This document shows positions 8,391 through 16,892 of a stretch of DNA of 43,282 bases, piece after piece. The position numbers were made by a program, and so were the translations under genes. Source of the stretch: Methylacidiphilales bacterium (lineage in GTDB: Bacteria > Verrucomicrobiota > Verrucomicrobiia > Methylacidiphilales > UBA1321); the NCBI GenBank assembly GCA_021272165.1, contig JAJSLK010000057.1, positions 1 to 43,282 of the forward strand, read 5' to 3'. Each line of letters opens with the position of its first letter. Position 1 is the first letter of the stretch. The notes under the pieces were generated by a model that was given only the letters and a program-made list of their open reading frames with translations, did not search any database and was not told the origin of the DNA.

Positions 8391-9110
8391 ATGAGCGTCG
8401 CCGTTTTTCATATCTCCAAAAAATTCGAGAAATTCCCCGCTCTTTGGGACGTTTCGCTCGAAGTGCAGACCGGCGAACTGCTGGCGCTGCTCGGCCCGAG
8501 CGGCAGCGGAAAGACAACGTTGCTGCGCGTCATCGCCGGGCTCGAAGTTCCTGATGCGGGACAGGTCACATTTGCCGGTGAGGACGTGACGAACAAGAGC
8601 GCGTATGAACGCAAGGCCGGCTTCGTTTTCCAGGCCTACGCGCTGTTCCAGCACATGAACGTCTTCGAGAACATCGCCTTCGGCCTGCGGGTGCTGCCTC
8701 GGGCCAGACGGCCCGACAGCGAAGCAATTACCAAACGGGTGAACGAGCTGCTGCAGTTGATCCAGCTCGAGGGGTTTGAGAAGCGGCTGCCGTCCCAGCT
8801 TTCGGGCGGACAGCGGCAGCGCGTTGCCCTGGCCCGCGCGCTGGCCATCGAGCCGCGGGTGCTGCTCCTCGACGAGCCGTTCGGCGCGCTGGATGCGAAG
8901 GTGCGCAAGGACCTGCGCAAATGGCTGCGTCATTTTCATGACCAGACTCATCTGACCTCGCTCTTCGTCACGCACGACCAGGACGAGGCCTTCGAACTGG
9001 CTGACCGCGTGGTGATTTTCAACGAGGGCCGCATCCAACAGATCGGCACGCCCGCCGAACTACGCCAGAACCCGACGAACGATTTCGTCCGGTCGTTCCT
9101 GGAAGTCTGA
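8391..9110 (+). CDS. cysA: Sulfate ABC transporter ATP-binding protein CysA (short form)
   Basis: Energises sulfate import by ATP hydrolysis. Walker A is GPSGSGKT (residues 35-42), the ABC signature is LSGGQ (137-141), Walker B is VLLLDE (157-162) and the switch histidine is in VTHDQDEA. The protein is only 239 residues, whereas CysA is usually about 350. It ends just after the nucleotide-binding domain ([10 protein letters not shown]), so the C-terminal regulatory/TOBE domain is absent. The stop is clean and no remnant of that domain is seen downstream. The substrate assignment rests on linkage to cysT and cysW. No periplasmic sulfate-binding protein is encoded in the window. Confidence 0.9.
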   Translation: MSVAVFHISKKFEKFPALWDVSLEVQTGELLALLGPSGSGKTTLLRVIAGLEVPDAGQVTFAGEDVTNKSAYERKAGFVFQAYALFQHMNVFENIAFGLRVLPRARRPDSEAITKRVNELLQLIQLEGFEKRLPSQLSGGQRQRVALARALAIEPRVLLLDEPFGALDAKVRKDLRKWLRHFHDQTHLTSLFVTHDQDEAFELADRVVIFNEGRIQQIGTPAELRQNPTNDFVRSFLEV

Positions 9111-9206
9111 GACTCTTCCTCTTTTGTCTCCAAATCAGTGGAGAATAATTAGACATCCTCCGACGGGCTTGCGCCAAAAGGCGGATGTTCGAACTTAGAC
9201 AGTCTG

Positions 9207-12200
9207 TCATCCCGCAACCGATTCCGCAATCGAAGGCGTGTTATCGGTTCTGCCATCTCCGACCGGATGGGCGCCGTTGGCGGAGGAGGCACGCTTTTGC
9301 AGCCGCATTGAGACGAACTTCGAGACGCCGCGCTCCTCCATGGTCACGCCAAAGAGGACATCGGCAATGCTGATGGTCCGCTTGTTATGGGTGATGACCA
9401 CGAATTGCGACTGCTGCACGAAGCGCTGCAGTATCTTGATGAAGCGGTTGATGTTCGATTCGTCGAGCGGCGCATCGAGCTCATCGAGGACGCAGAAGGG
9501 GCTTGGCTTGACCATGTAGATGGCGAAGAGGAGCGCCACGGCGGTCATCGTCCGTTCACCACCGGAGAGAAGGCTGACCGACTGGGTCTGTTTGCCCGGG
9601 GGCTTGGCCACGATTTCGATGCCGCATTCCAGCGGATCGTTCTCGTCCATGAGCGCCAGGGACGCCTTGCCGCCGCCAAAGAGCTCGGTGAACATTTCCT
9701 GAAAGTTGGCTTTCACCTGCTCGAAGGTTTCGGCAAAGAGCTTCTGTGTCGTGCGATTGATTTCCGTGATCGCCTTGAGGATCTGCTCCTTGGCGGCGAG
9801 GAGATCGGCCTCCTGCCCAGTGAGGAATTTATAGCGTTCCTCCAGTTCGTCGTACTCGGTGATCGCCTCGAGGTTGACCGGACCGATGGCTTCGAGCGCG
9901 GTCCGTTTCTCGGTCACCTGGGCTTCCAGAGCGGTCCAATCGGTCGCGGCATCGGCTTCCTCCAAAGCAGCCAGTTCCTCGAGCTCCATGTGGTAGTCGC
10001 GGTGGAACCGCTCACGCAAATTGCCGAGGAAGAGTTTCTGCCCGGCCAGCCTGACCTCGTTCTCGGAACGAGCCGACTGGATTTCGCCATACTCACGGCG
10101 CAGGGTGCGCAGGACACTTTCCTTCTCCTCGATTTCGCCCTGGGCCGAGGCGCGCTTTGCCTGCGTTTCCTCCAGCGTCACGGCAAAGCGTTCGAGGGCC
10201 TCCTTCTTTTCGGCCTGCTCACGTTCGGCCGTGGCGATTTCCTCGCGGGCCTGGACGACCCGCTGCTCGTGCTCGGCCGCCTCGCGCGTCCGCACCACGA
10301 TCAGCTCGCGCAATTCCTGCAAGCGGCTGGCGACGGGTTCGCGCTGCTGCTGCCAGGCCTCGCACTGCTGCGTCTGGGTCGCAAGTTCGATACGCAATTC
10401 GGTCAATGCCGACGTTTGCGCTTCCTCCTCGGAGGCAAGTTGCTCAAGCTGCCCTTTCAGTTCGGTCATTTTCGATTCGGCCTCGCGCCGGGCTTCCTCC
10501 GAAATCCGCATTGCTTCGCGGAGACGTTCATGCTGCTCGTGATCGGTCCGTTCCTGCGCGTTGAGCCGCGTCACTTCGCGCGCGGCGTCTTCGACCTGCT
10601 GGGTCATCTGCTCGACGGCAGCCTGCGCCGTCTTTTCCTCCTGCCGCTGCGTGGCCAGGGCAATCTCAGCTTCCTGCGCCGCCGCTCGGGCCTGTTCGAC
10701 GAGTCCCGCTTTTTCTTCGCGTACACCGCGCGCCGCATCAAATGCCGCATGGGCTTCGGTCATAGTGACGGAGGCTGAAGCCAGTTCGGTTTCCAGCCGG
10801 CGCAACTCGGCCTGACGGGTTAGAACCGCGAGCGATGCGCCCGCCTCGTGCCCGACGAGAAGGAGGCCGCTGCGGGTAATCAACTCCCCTCCCCGGGTCG
10901 CGATGGTGCTTTGGGGCTGGGCCACCTTCAGGCGCCATCCCGCAGCGAGGTCATCAACGACATGGGCGTCTTCGAGCAAAGCGGCGACGAGATCGTTCAC
11001 CACCGGCTGGGCCGTGACAAAACGGGTGGCATGCGTTTCCGCGCTGGAGGAAAGCGGCGTGGGACGGGCCGTGCGCAGCGGGGCGAAGGCGCACTGCTCC
11101 TTGCCTTCGAGCTTTTCGCACCAGGACTGCGCCGCGCTGTCGTCCTGCAGGACCAGGGCGTTGACGGCATCGCCCAGCAAAAGCGCGAGAGGGGCCTCAT
11201 ACCCGGCCTGGACCGTGATGTGGCCGGATAGCGTGCCATTCAACTCATGGGCCGCCTCGTTCCGGAGAAGACGCTGCGCGGCCTGGGGCGCGCTGGCGTG
11301 CTGTTCCTCGAGCTGGGCCAGCGCATCGCGCCGGGCCTGCAATTGCCGGTGGGCGGTATCGGCCTCGCTGCGCGAACGCTCGGCGGCCTGCAATTTTTCC
11401 TCAGCCTCGCGCCGGGCCTGCTGCGCCGACTGGAGCGATTCGCGACGCTCGCCCAAAAGCCTTTCCGCTTCGGCAACCCGCGCCGACTGCTGCGCAACTG
11501 CGGCCTGGGCCTCGTCGCGACGACGGACGACATCGGCCTGTTCGGATTGCAGCGCATCGACCCGCAACTGGAAATTGCGCTGCTGGAGTTCGAGCCCGGC
11601 CAGTTCCTGTTCCTGGCGCTGGAAGAGGCGTTCCTGCGCCAGCTTCTTTTCCTCGGCTTCGCCGCGCTCCGCCTCGACCGTTCCGATGCGGACGGTGAGC
11701 ATTTGCAACGATTCCTGCTCGGTATCGAAACGCTGCTGGGTTTCGGCGCGACGTTGGGTGAAATTTTCGACTTGGGCGTTGAGGTGGGCGAGCTGTTCCT
11801 CGCCGACGCGGACTTTTTCCTCGGTGCCGGCGATTTCCTGGCGGGCCTGATCGCGCAGGCCGGTGAATTCCTCGACGCGGGCGCGGTTGGTGGCCTCGCG
11901 CTGCTGAGCACGCTCGAGGGCGTTGCGGAGGGCGGATTGTTCCTCGCGGAGGCGGACGAGCTCGGCATCGATGACGGCGAGGTCGTTGCGCGCGGCGCCA
12001 ACTTTCACTTCCTGCACGGCGACATCGCTCTCGAGCTGTTCCTGCCGGGCCCGGGCCTGCTCAACTTCCTTTTCGAGAGCGGTGATGGTGGCGGAGAAAG
12101 TGTCGAACTGATGCCGGCCGAACTTTTTCTCGAGTCCGGCAAGCTCATCGAAGCTGGCGCGGTAACGGCGCGCCTTGCCGGCCTGACGTTGCAGGGAACC

Positions 12201-12806
12201 GATCTGCCGCTTGACCTCGCGGATGATGTCGGCGAGGCGGACGAGGTTGGCCTCGGTGTTTTCGAGCTTCCGCAGCGCCTCCTTTTTCTGACTCTTGTAT
12301 TTGGTGATGCCCGCGGCTTCCTCAAAAACGGCGCGGCGATCTTCGGGGCGGGAGGAGAGAATCTGGTCGATCTTGCCCTGCTCCATGATCGAGTAGGCCG
12401 AGCGGCCGATGCCGGTGTCCATGAAGAGGCTGTGGATGTCGCGGAGCCGGCAGGGAGTCTTGTTCAATTCGTACTCGCTGGCGCCATCGCGGAAAACGCG
12501 GCGGGTGATCGTGACCTCGTTGTAGGCGACGCCGAGTTCCTGCTCGCAATCGCCGAAGGTGAGTGAGACCTCCGCCATGCCGAGAGGCGGCCGGTTTTCG
12601 GTGCCGGAGAAAATCACGTCCTTCATTTCGCCGCCACGCAACGCCTTGGCTGACTGCTCGCCGAGCACCCATCGGATGCTGTCCAGGACGTTGCTTTTGC
12701 CGCAGCCATTGGGGCCGACAATGGCAGTGACTCCGGGGTGAAATTCGAGCGAGGTGCGATCCGCGAAAGATTTGAATCCGACAACGTTAAGCGACTTCAG
12801 GTACAT
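9207..12806 (-). CDS. smc: Chromosome segregation protein SMC
   Basis: Structural maintenance of chromosomes ATPase of 1199 residues, the normal bacterial size. The N-terminal head has Walker A GPNGCGKS (residues 31-38) and the family segment VLGEQSAKALRGG. Long Glu/Gln/Ala-rich coiled coils occupy about 170-500 and 680-1000. Between them lies the globular hinge (about 510-670; LNGTLSGHITVQAGYEAPLA near its start). The C-terminal head carries signature LLSGGERTM (from residue 1079) and Walker B FCVLDELDAPLDE. It dimerises and works with ScpA/ScpB on the nucleoid; neither partner gene is nearby. It appears to be transcribed alone, with a palindrome 40 bases upstream of its start. Confidence 0.97.
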   Translation of the reverse strand: MYLKSLNVVGFKSFADRTSLEFHPGVTAIVGPNGCGKSNVLDSIRWVLGEQSAKALRGGEMKDVIFSGTENRPPLGMAEVSLTFGDCEQELGVAYNEVTITRRVFRDGASEYELNKTPCRLRDIHSLFMDTGIGRSAYSIMEQGKIDQILSSRPEDRRAVFEEAAGITKYKSQKKEALRKLENTEANLVRLADIIREVKRQIGSLQRQAGKARRYRASFDELAGLEKKFGRHQFDTFSATITALEKEVEQARARQEQLESDVAVQEVKVGAARNDLAVIDAELVRLREEQSALRNALERAQQREATNRARVEEFTGLRDQARQEIAGTEEKVRVGEEQLAHLNAQVENFTQRRAETQQRFDTEQESLQMLTVRIGTVEAERGEAEEKKLAQERLFQRQEQELAGLELQQRNFQLRVDALQSEQADVVRRRDEAQAAVAQQSARVAEAERLLGERRESLQSAQQARREAEEKLQAAERSRSEADTAHRQLQARRDALAQLEEQHASAPQAAQRLLRNEAAHELNGTLSGHITVQAGYEAPLALLLGDAVNALVLQDDSAAQSWCEKLEGKEQCAFAPLRTARPTPLSSSAETHATRFVTAQPVVNDLVAALLEDAHVVDDLAAGWRLKVAQPQSTIATRGGELITRSGLLLVGHEAGASLAVLTRQAELRRLETELASASVTMTEAHAAFDAARGVREEKAGLVEQARAAAQEAEIALATQRQEEKTAQAAVEQMTQQVEDAAREVTRLNAQERTDHEQHERLREAMRISEEARREAESKMTELKGQLEQLASEEEAQTSALTELRIELATQTQQCEAWQQQREPVASRLQELRELIVVRTREAAEHEQRVVQAREEIATAEREQAEKKEALERFAVTLEETQAKRASAQGEIEEKESVLRTLRREYGEIQSARSENEVRLAGQKLFLGNLRERFHRDYHMELEELAALEEADAATDWTALEAQVTEKRTALEAIGPVNLEAITEYDELEERYKFLTGQEADLLAAKEQILKAITEINRTTQKLFAETFEQVKANFQEMFTELFGGGKASLALMDENDPLECGIEIVAKPPGKQTQSVSLLSGGERTMTAVALLFAIYMVKPSPFCVLDELDAPLDESNINRFIKILQRFVQQSQFVVITHNKRTISIADVLFGVTMEERGVSKFVSMRLQKRASSANGAHPVGDGRTDNTPSIAESVAG

Positions 12807-12845
12807 GGGGTCTTTTCTACGCGCACCCTCTTATCCCTGACAAGC

Positions 12846-12871
12846 AAATACCACAATTAGTTGTGGTATTT
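12846..12871. promoter_or_regulatory. Perfect palindrome upstream of smc
   Basis: An 11-bp inverted repeat (AAATACCACAA at 12846-12856 and its complement at 12861-12871) flanks the 4-base spacer TTAG. It lies 40 bases upstream of the smc start. On the plus strand it is followed by TT AAATTTA and resembles an intrinsic terminator, but no plus-strand gene ends here. On the minus strand it sits between the relic gene and smc, so it may terminate read-through from the PEP-CTERM gene or serve as a protein-binding site for smc control. Confidence 0.6.
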
Positions 12872-12923
12872 TTAAATTTATACTACTATTCGTTGATTTT
12901 CAGCGATTTAAATGACTTTCGAC

Positions 12924-13085
12924 TTAAAGGGCTATTTTAGCAACTTTATACCCAATAACAAAGAGGTATTTCACGTGGCTCTTGAGGACCCTCTCGTAAG
13001 CTTCGTTGATTTTCCGGATCAGGGGCATCTCGATATCATAGATAACGCCGTGCTCCGCGCAAAAATCGAGCACCTCACTGAAAAA
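12924..13085 (-). pseudogene. C-terminal relic of a zinc-dependent NAD(P) alcohol dehydrogenase
   Basis: Reading the minus strand from about 13085 to a TAA at 12924-12926 gives about 53 residues, including SEVLDFCAEHGVIYDIEM, INEAYERVLKSHVKY and LFVIGYKVAK. This matches the end of the YahK/AdhA-like zinc alcohol dehydrogenases, where DFCAEH, DIE, INEAYER and VKYRFVI are conserved. No start, cofactor-binding or zinc-binding region is present. Homology ends almost exactly where the PEP-CTERM-like gene ends (13091). It is a decayed remnant, probably cut by the rearrangement that brought in the neighbouring gene. The last residues have already drifted from the usual RFVIDM pattern. Confidence 0.75.
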
Positions 13086-13090
13086 TGAAT

Positions 13091-13891
13091 TTAAACCAAG
13101 CGAGACTTGAACCGTTGAACGAGGCGATGTCCCCCGACGAGGCCAAAGGCCAAGCAGCAGAGAAGGATGCCATAGAGGGGAGTTTCAGGGACGGCTACGA
13201 CAAAAACGTCCGTACCGGGAACCACGGTGGCGCTGCCATAGATCGTGTAGTTGTCCGATTCGAAACCGGTGGCGGTTGATCCGGAATTATCGAGGACGAT
13301 TTTGTTGAAAGTGGTGCCGACGGCGACGAAATCGAGATAGACAAAGGGTTCTCCCGAATCCTGAGTTCGGTTGTTCGGATTACCAAAGTAGCTCGAGCTC
13401 TGATAGACCGTGCCGTTGATCGCTGTGACCGTCGTATTGCCCAGCAGCGTGAGGAGGCTCTGCGAGCTGAAGCGGCCGATCAGCGTGGTGCCGTTGTAAA
13501 AGGAAATGCCGTTATTGGCATCGGCCGCCGAAAGCCACATGCCGAGATAATCCTCCGAACCGGTGAGGGTAATGGTGACGGGCGAGGCGCTGCCAGACTG
13601 GGCGCCAAAGACAAAATAACGGCCTGTGCCGCCAGCTCCGCCGTACTGGTCAGCCCCCTGAATTCTAAAGGTGCCGCTTGAGGTAAAAGTTCCGATAGTT
13701 GAGGTATAGGAATTGAGATTGGAGTTACCCCCGGTTCCGAAGGTTTCAGTGGTCGCCCCCCCCACACCGGCCAGAAAGCTAGTCTGATCCGTCGACGTGG
13801 AGGCGTACACGTCGATAATCCCGGCAGCAGCCTTGGAGGTCAAAATCAGCGAGGCAAAAGCAAGAATTGCGAAGATATGGTGGCGTTTCAT
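13091..13891 (-). CDS. PEP-CTERM-like exported protein
   Basis: A 266-residue exported protein. I placed the start at the Met giving MKRHHIFAILAFASLILTSK, a clear signal peptide, rather than the Met 29 codons upstream. The mature part is rich in Gly, Ser and Thr, as in many PEP-CTERM proteins. The C-terminus has the tripartite sorting signal: VPETPLYG, a hydrophobic helix ILLCCLAFGLVGG, then a basic end VQRFKSRLV. The motif reads VPET rather than the usual VPEP. It would be handled by an exosortase and attached to the cell surface or matrix; no exosortase gene is in the window. Function beyond sorting is unknown. Confidence 0.8.
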   Translation of the reverse strand: MKRHHIFAILAFASLILTSKAAAGIIDVYASTSTDQTSFLAGVGGATTETFGTGGNSNLNSYTSTIGTFTSSGTFRIQGADQYGGAGGTGRYFVFGAQSGSASPVTITLTGSEDYLGMWLSAADANNGISFYNGTTLIGRFSSQSLLTLLGNTTVTAINGTVYQSSSYFGNPNNRTQDSGEPFVYLDFVAVGTTFNKIVLDNSGSTATGFESDNYTIYGSATVVPGTDVFVVAVPETPLYGILLCCLAFGLVGGHRLVQRFKSRLV

Positions 13892-13985
13892 TCGTTGCAC
13901 AACAGTAGATCGCACATTTTCATTGAAAACAGAAGTAAATAATGCAGGACAATCCAGAATAATGAAGACGGTCTTCACTATCCCT

Positions 13986-14016
13986 CATTCCATCGCTCTG
14001 ACCCAGCGATGGAATG
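13986..14016 (-). terminator. Hairpin downstream of the fructose-bisphosphate aldolase gene
   Basis: A perfect 12-bp stem (13986-13997 with 14005-14016) with a 7-base loop lies 19 bases after the aldolase stop. There is no strong T-run on the minus strand, so termination strength is uncertain. Its position between two minus-strand genes fits an end-of-transcript structure. Confidence 0.6.
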
Positions 14017-14034
14017 CGAGCCGCGGACACCTGC

Positions 14035-14991
14035 TTATTTCTTCGAAACTGCGGCGCGAACGGCGTCGAGCTGTCCGGCCGAACCGAGCTTCTGGTTCTT
14101 GTGCTCGATGAACTTGGCGTATTCATCGATGAAGATTTTGCCGGGGGGACGGAAATCGAACTCGGAGGGATGATCGCGGAAATATTCGCGATGAACGCGG
14201 GTCCAGACGAGGCGGCCATCCGTGTCAATGTTGACCTTGGTCACGCCGAGCTTGGCGGCGGGCAGGTATTCGTCCTCGTTGACGCCGCAGGCGGTGGGGT
14301 CGAGCGTGCCGCCGGCCTTATTGATCCGGAGGACTTCGTCCTTTGGAACGCTGGAGCTGCCATGCATGACGATGGGTAGGCCGGGCATTCGCTTCTGGAT
14401 GGCCTCGATGACCTCGAAGTGAAGCGACTGCTGGCCCTTGAACTTATAGGCGCCGTGGCTGGTGCCGATGGCCGCCGCGAGCGAATCACAGCCGCTCTTG
14501 GAAACGAAGGCCTCAACTTCATCGGGATTGGTAAGGCAGGCGTTGCCTTCCTCGACTTTGATGTCCTCCTCGACGCCGCCAAGCATCCCGAGTTCCGCCT
14601 CGACGCTGAGGCCCTTGGCATAGGCCTTGTCGACAACGCGGCGGGTGATTTCAACGTTTTTGTCGAAGGGATCGTGCGAGGCATCGATCATGACCGAGCT
14701 ATAGAAGCCGCTATTGATGCAGTCGTAACAGGTTTCCTCGTCACCGTGGTCGAGATGAACGGCGAAAATGGCCTCGGGGAAAATCTCCTCCGCACTGCGA
14801 ATGATGGCTTCAAGCATCCGCTTTTCGGTGTATTTCCGGGCGCCCTTGGAAATCTGGATGATGAAGGGGGCCTTGGAAGCCAGGCAACCCTTGAAGAGAC
14901 CCATAGTCTGTTCGGCGTTGTTGATGTTGTAAGCGCCGATGGCAAACTTGCCGTAGGCGACCTTGAAGAGTTGGGCGGTGGTTACGATCAT
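14035..14991 (-). CDS. fba: Class II fructose-1,6-bisphosphate aldolase
   Basis: Zinc-dependent aldolase of 318 residues that splits fructose-1,6-bisphosphate to DHAP and glyceraldehyde-3-phosphate in glycolysis, and runs in reverse in gluconeogenesis. Visible family motifs are YNINNAEQ near residue 21, the metal-binding FAVHLDHGDEETCYDCI, SVMIDASHDPFDKNV, SVEAELGMLGGVEED, and IVMHGSSSVP with its zinc ligand histidine. NIDTDGRLVWTR is the phosphate-binding region. The acidic insert DIKVEEGNACLTNPDEVEAF is usual in this type. The gene is monocistronic on the minus strand, with a hairpin after its stop. The other glycolytic gene in the window, pfkA, is 15 kb away. Confidence 0.96.
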   Translation of the reverse strand: MIVTTAQLFKVAYGKFAIGAYNINNAEQTMGLFKGCLASKAPFIIQISKGARKYTEKRMLEAIIRSAEEIFPEAIFAVHLDHGDEETCYDCINSGFYSSVMIDASHDPFDKNVEITRRVVDKAYAKGLSVEAELGMLGGVEEDIKVEEGNACLTNPDEVEAFVSKSGCDSLAAAIGTSHGAYKFKGQQSLHFEVIEAIQKRMPGLPIVMHGSSSVPKDEVLRINKAGGTLDPTACGVNEDEYLPAAKLGVTKVNIDTDGRLVWTRVHREYFRDHPSEFDFRPPGKIFIDEYAKFIEHKNQKLGSAGQLDAVRAAVSKK

Positions 14992-15178
14992 AGATGGAAT
15001 TTCGCGGATTACGGTAAAATGTCGAGGCTGCGTTGAGAACCGGCGTGGAGGAATACAGCTAGTGCCATACCGAACGCGCTAAAAACGCTGCGTTTATGGC
15101 AAAAAACGGGAAAGACTTCCATTCTTTACGCCAAAGTCCTTTGACAAGCGCGTCCGCTTTGTGAAATGAGTTCCAGTC

Positions 15179-16309
15179 GTGAAGATTACCATCGTCCAGG
15201 GCGCTTTCTTCCCGGTCCCACCCATTCGCGGCGGAGCCATCGAAAAAATCTGGTTCGCCATGGGCCGGGAATTTGCCCGCCGGGGGCATGAGGTCACTCA
15301 TATTTCCCGAACGTTTCCCGGCCTTCCCCACGAGGAGACAATCGACGGCGTGCGCCATCTTCGGGTGAATGGTTTTGACACCCCCCCGTCACCAGTCGTG
15401 CTGAAGTTCCTCGACCTCATTTACACGTTGAGGGTCTTACGGTTTCTTCCCCCGGCTGACATCCTCGTCACGCATACCTTCTGGCTGCCCGTGCTTGCCC
15501 CCCGCCGGAGCCGTGGACATCTCTACGTCCATGTGGCTCGTACGCCTAGAGGCCAGCTTCGATTTTACGCACGGGCTGGACGGCTGCAGACGGTCTCCCA
15601 TGCCACCCTCGCGGCCATGGAAAGGGAAGTGCCCGGGCTGCGGTCCAAACTCAAATGCATCCCTAATCCCCTGACAAAAACCTCGGACCAATTCACGGAA
15701 CCGCCGACAGGAGAGCGCCTCAAACGACTGCTTTACGTGGGACGGCTCCATCCCGAAAAGGGAGTCGAGCTTCTCCTGCGCGCGCTGGTAAAGGTTCCCG
15801 CCCAGCTTCTTTCTGGATGGAGCCTCCACCTCGTCGGCTCGGCCGAATTCAAGGACGGCGGCCGAGGGCCCGACTTTCTTGCGCGTATGAAGGAAATCGC
15901 ACGGAACCTCGCCTGCACGGTTGAATGGAAAGGTCCGATCTTTGATCCCATGCTTCTCGCGCAGGAATACCGCGAGGCGGCGCTTTTTCTTTATCCTTCG
16001 CTCGCCGAAAAGGGCGAGACCTTCGGCCTGGCGCCGCTCGAGGCCATGGCGGAAGGGGCACCTCCCCTCGTTTCCGCGCTCGCCTGCTTCGGTGATTTTG
16101 TGGAGAATAAAAAAACAGGCTTCATTTTCGATCATCGCACCGAAAGGCCCGAGGAAACCTTGAAGGAGAAACTAATCGAGCTGATTTCCCACACCGATCT
16201 TCTCGCCGCGACCGGAAAGCGGGCTTACGACCGGGCGCGCGATTTCAGCCTGGACCGGATCGCCGGCGAATATCTGGACGATTTTACCTCCCTCCTCCAT
16301 GCCCCCTGA
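15179..16309 (+). CDS. Glycosyltransferase family 4 protein
   Basis: A 376-residue GT4-type (GT-B fold) glycosyltransferase. The N-terminal half has the acceptor-side loop PIRGGAIEKIWFAMGREFARRGHEV. The C-terminal half has LLYVGRLHPEKGVELLLRAL and the nucleotide-sugar site EKGETFGLAPLEAMAEG with the family's E-x7-E spacing. The start is GTG at 15179, which yields KITIVQG as the first strand. The sugar donor is unknown. It overlaps the next gene, a WcaF-like acyltransferase, by 11 bases, so the two probably act together on an extracellular polysaccharide or glycolipid. Confidence 0.92.
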   Translation: MKITIVQGAFFPVPPIRGGAIEKIWFAMGREFARRGHEVTHISRTFPGLPHEETIDGVRHLRVNGFDTPPSPVVLKFLDLIYTLRVLRFLPPADILVTHTFWLPVLAPRRSRGHLYVHVARTPRGQLRFYARAGRLQTVSHATLAAMEREVPGLRSKLKCIPNPLTKTSDQFTEPPTGERLKRLLYVGRLHPEKGVELLLRALVKVPAQLLSGWSLHLVGSAEFKDGGRGPDFLARMKEIARNLACTVEWKGPIFDPMLLAQEYREAALFLYPSLAEKGETFGLAPLEAMAEGAPPLVSALACFGDFVENKKTGFIFDHRTERPEETLKEKLIELISHTDLLAATGKRAYDRARDFSLDRIAGEYLDDFTSLLHAP

Positions 16310-16883
16310 CTCTCATGAACCGCAGAAGATGCTCCGAACCTTCGAGATGAAGACGGACGAGGATTCGCCGTGGTCGGTACGGGAAAGAATCGGCCTGCTG
16401 CTTTGGAACTACGCCTGGGTTCTGCTTTGCCGCTGGACACCGAAGCCGCTGAATGCGTGGCGTCTTCTTTGGCTGCGAATTTTCGGCGCGACGATTGAAG
16501 GCGTTCCTTTCGTTCATCCCCACGCCCGCATCCAGATTCCGTGGAATCTCACCTTGCGGCACCTGGCCTGCCTCGGCGACGGAGCGAATGCCTACAGCCT
16601 CGGTGAAATCGAAATCGGGGAGCGTGCGACCATCGCGCAGGAAGCCTATCTCTGCACGGGCACGCACGACCTGAGTCAGCCAGGTCTTCCTCTGCAGGTC
16701 GGAAAGATCACGATCGGCGCGGACGCCTTTGTGGCTGCACGGGCCTTCATCCTGCCGGGAATCCGGATCGGGGCGAAGGCGGTCGTCGGCGCGTGCGCCG
16801 TGGTCACGAAGGATGTGGCTGACTCGCAAATCGTCGCGGGCAATCCCGCGCGGGAGATCGGCACCCGGACGTTTTCCGGCTAG
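16299..16883 (+). CDS. WcaF-like acyltransferase (left-handed beta-helix)
   Basis: A 194-residue member of the hexapeptide-repeat acyltransferases, closest to the putative colanic-acid acetyltransferase WcaF. After an N-terminal hydrophobic segment (LLLWNYAWVLLCRW) come GATIEGVPFVHPHARIQIPW, repeated IGxx[A/V] hexapeptide turns (IGERATIAQEAYLCTG, IGADAFVAARAFILPGIRIG, AKAVVGACAVVTKDV) and AGNPAREIG. THDLSQPG carries the probable catalytic histidine. The start may be 16299, or 16329 giving MLRTFEMKTDED. It overlaps the GT4 gene and likely acetylates the same product. It converges on the MoaD-like gene with 9 bases between the stops. Confidence 0.9.
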   Translation: MPPDSHEPQKMLRTFEMKTDEDSPWSVRERIGLLLWNYAWVLLCRWTPKPLNAWRLLWLRIFGATIEGVPFVHPHARIQIPWNLTLRHLACLGDGANAYSLGEIEIGERATIAQEAYLCTGTHDLSQPGLPLQVGKITIGADAFVAARAFILPGIRIGAKAVVGACAVVTKDVADSQIVAGNPAREIGTRTFSG

Positions 16884-16892
16884 GGCCTAAAT

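Noticed and set aside
7437..9038. Minus-strand open frame of 533 codons opposite cysW and cysA
   Set aside because: The plus strand encodes clear CysW and CysA motifs; the antisense product has no recognisable motif.
9387..10778. Plus-strand open frame of 463 codons opposite smc
   Set aside because: Leu/Gly/Phe-rich repeats are the complement of SMC coiled-coil codons (GAG, CAG, GCC).
13964..13976. Small palindrome GAAGAC-G-GTCTTC between fba and the PEP-CTERM-like gene
   Set aside because: A 6-bp arm with no supporting context; too likely by chance.
15141..15170. TTGACA upstream of the GT4 gene as a promoter
   Set aside because: No acceptable -10 element at 16-18 bases spacing.
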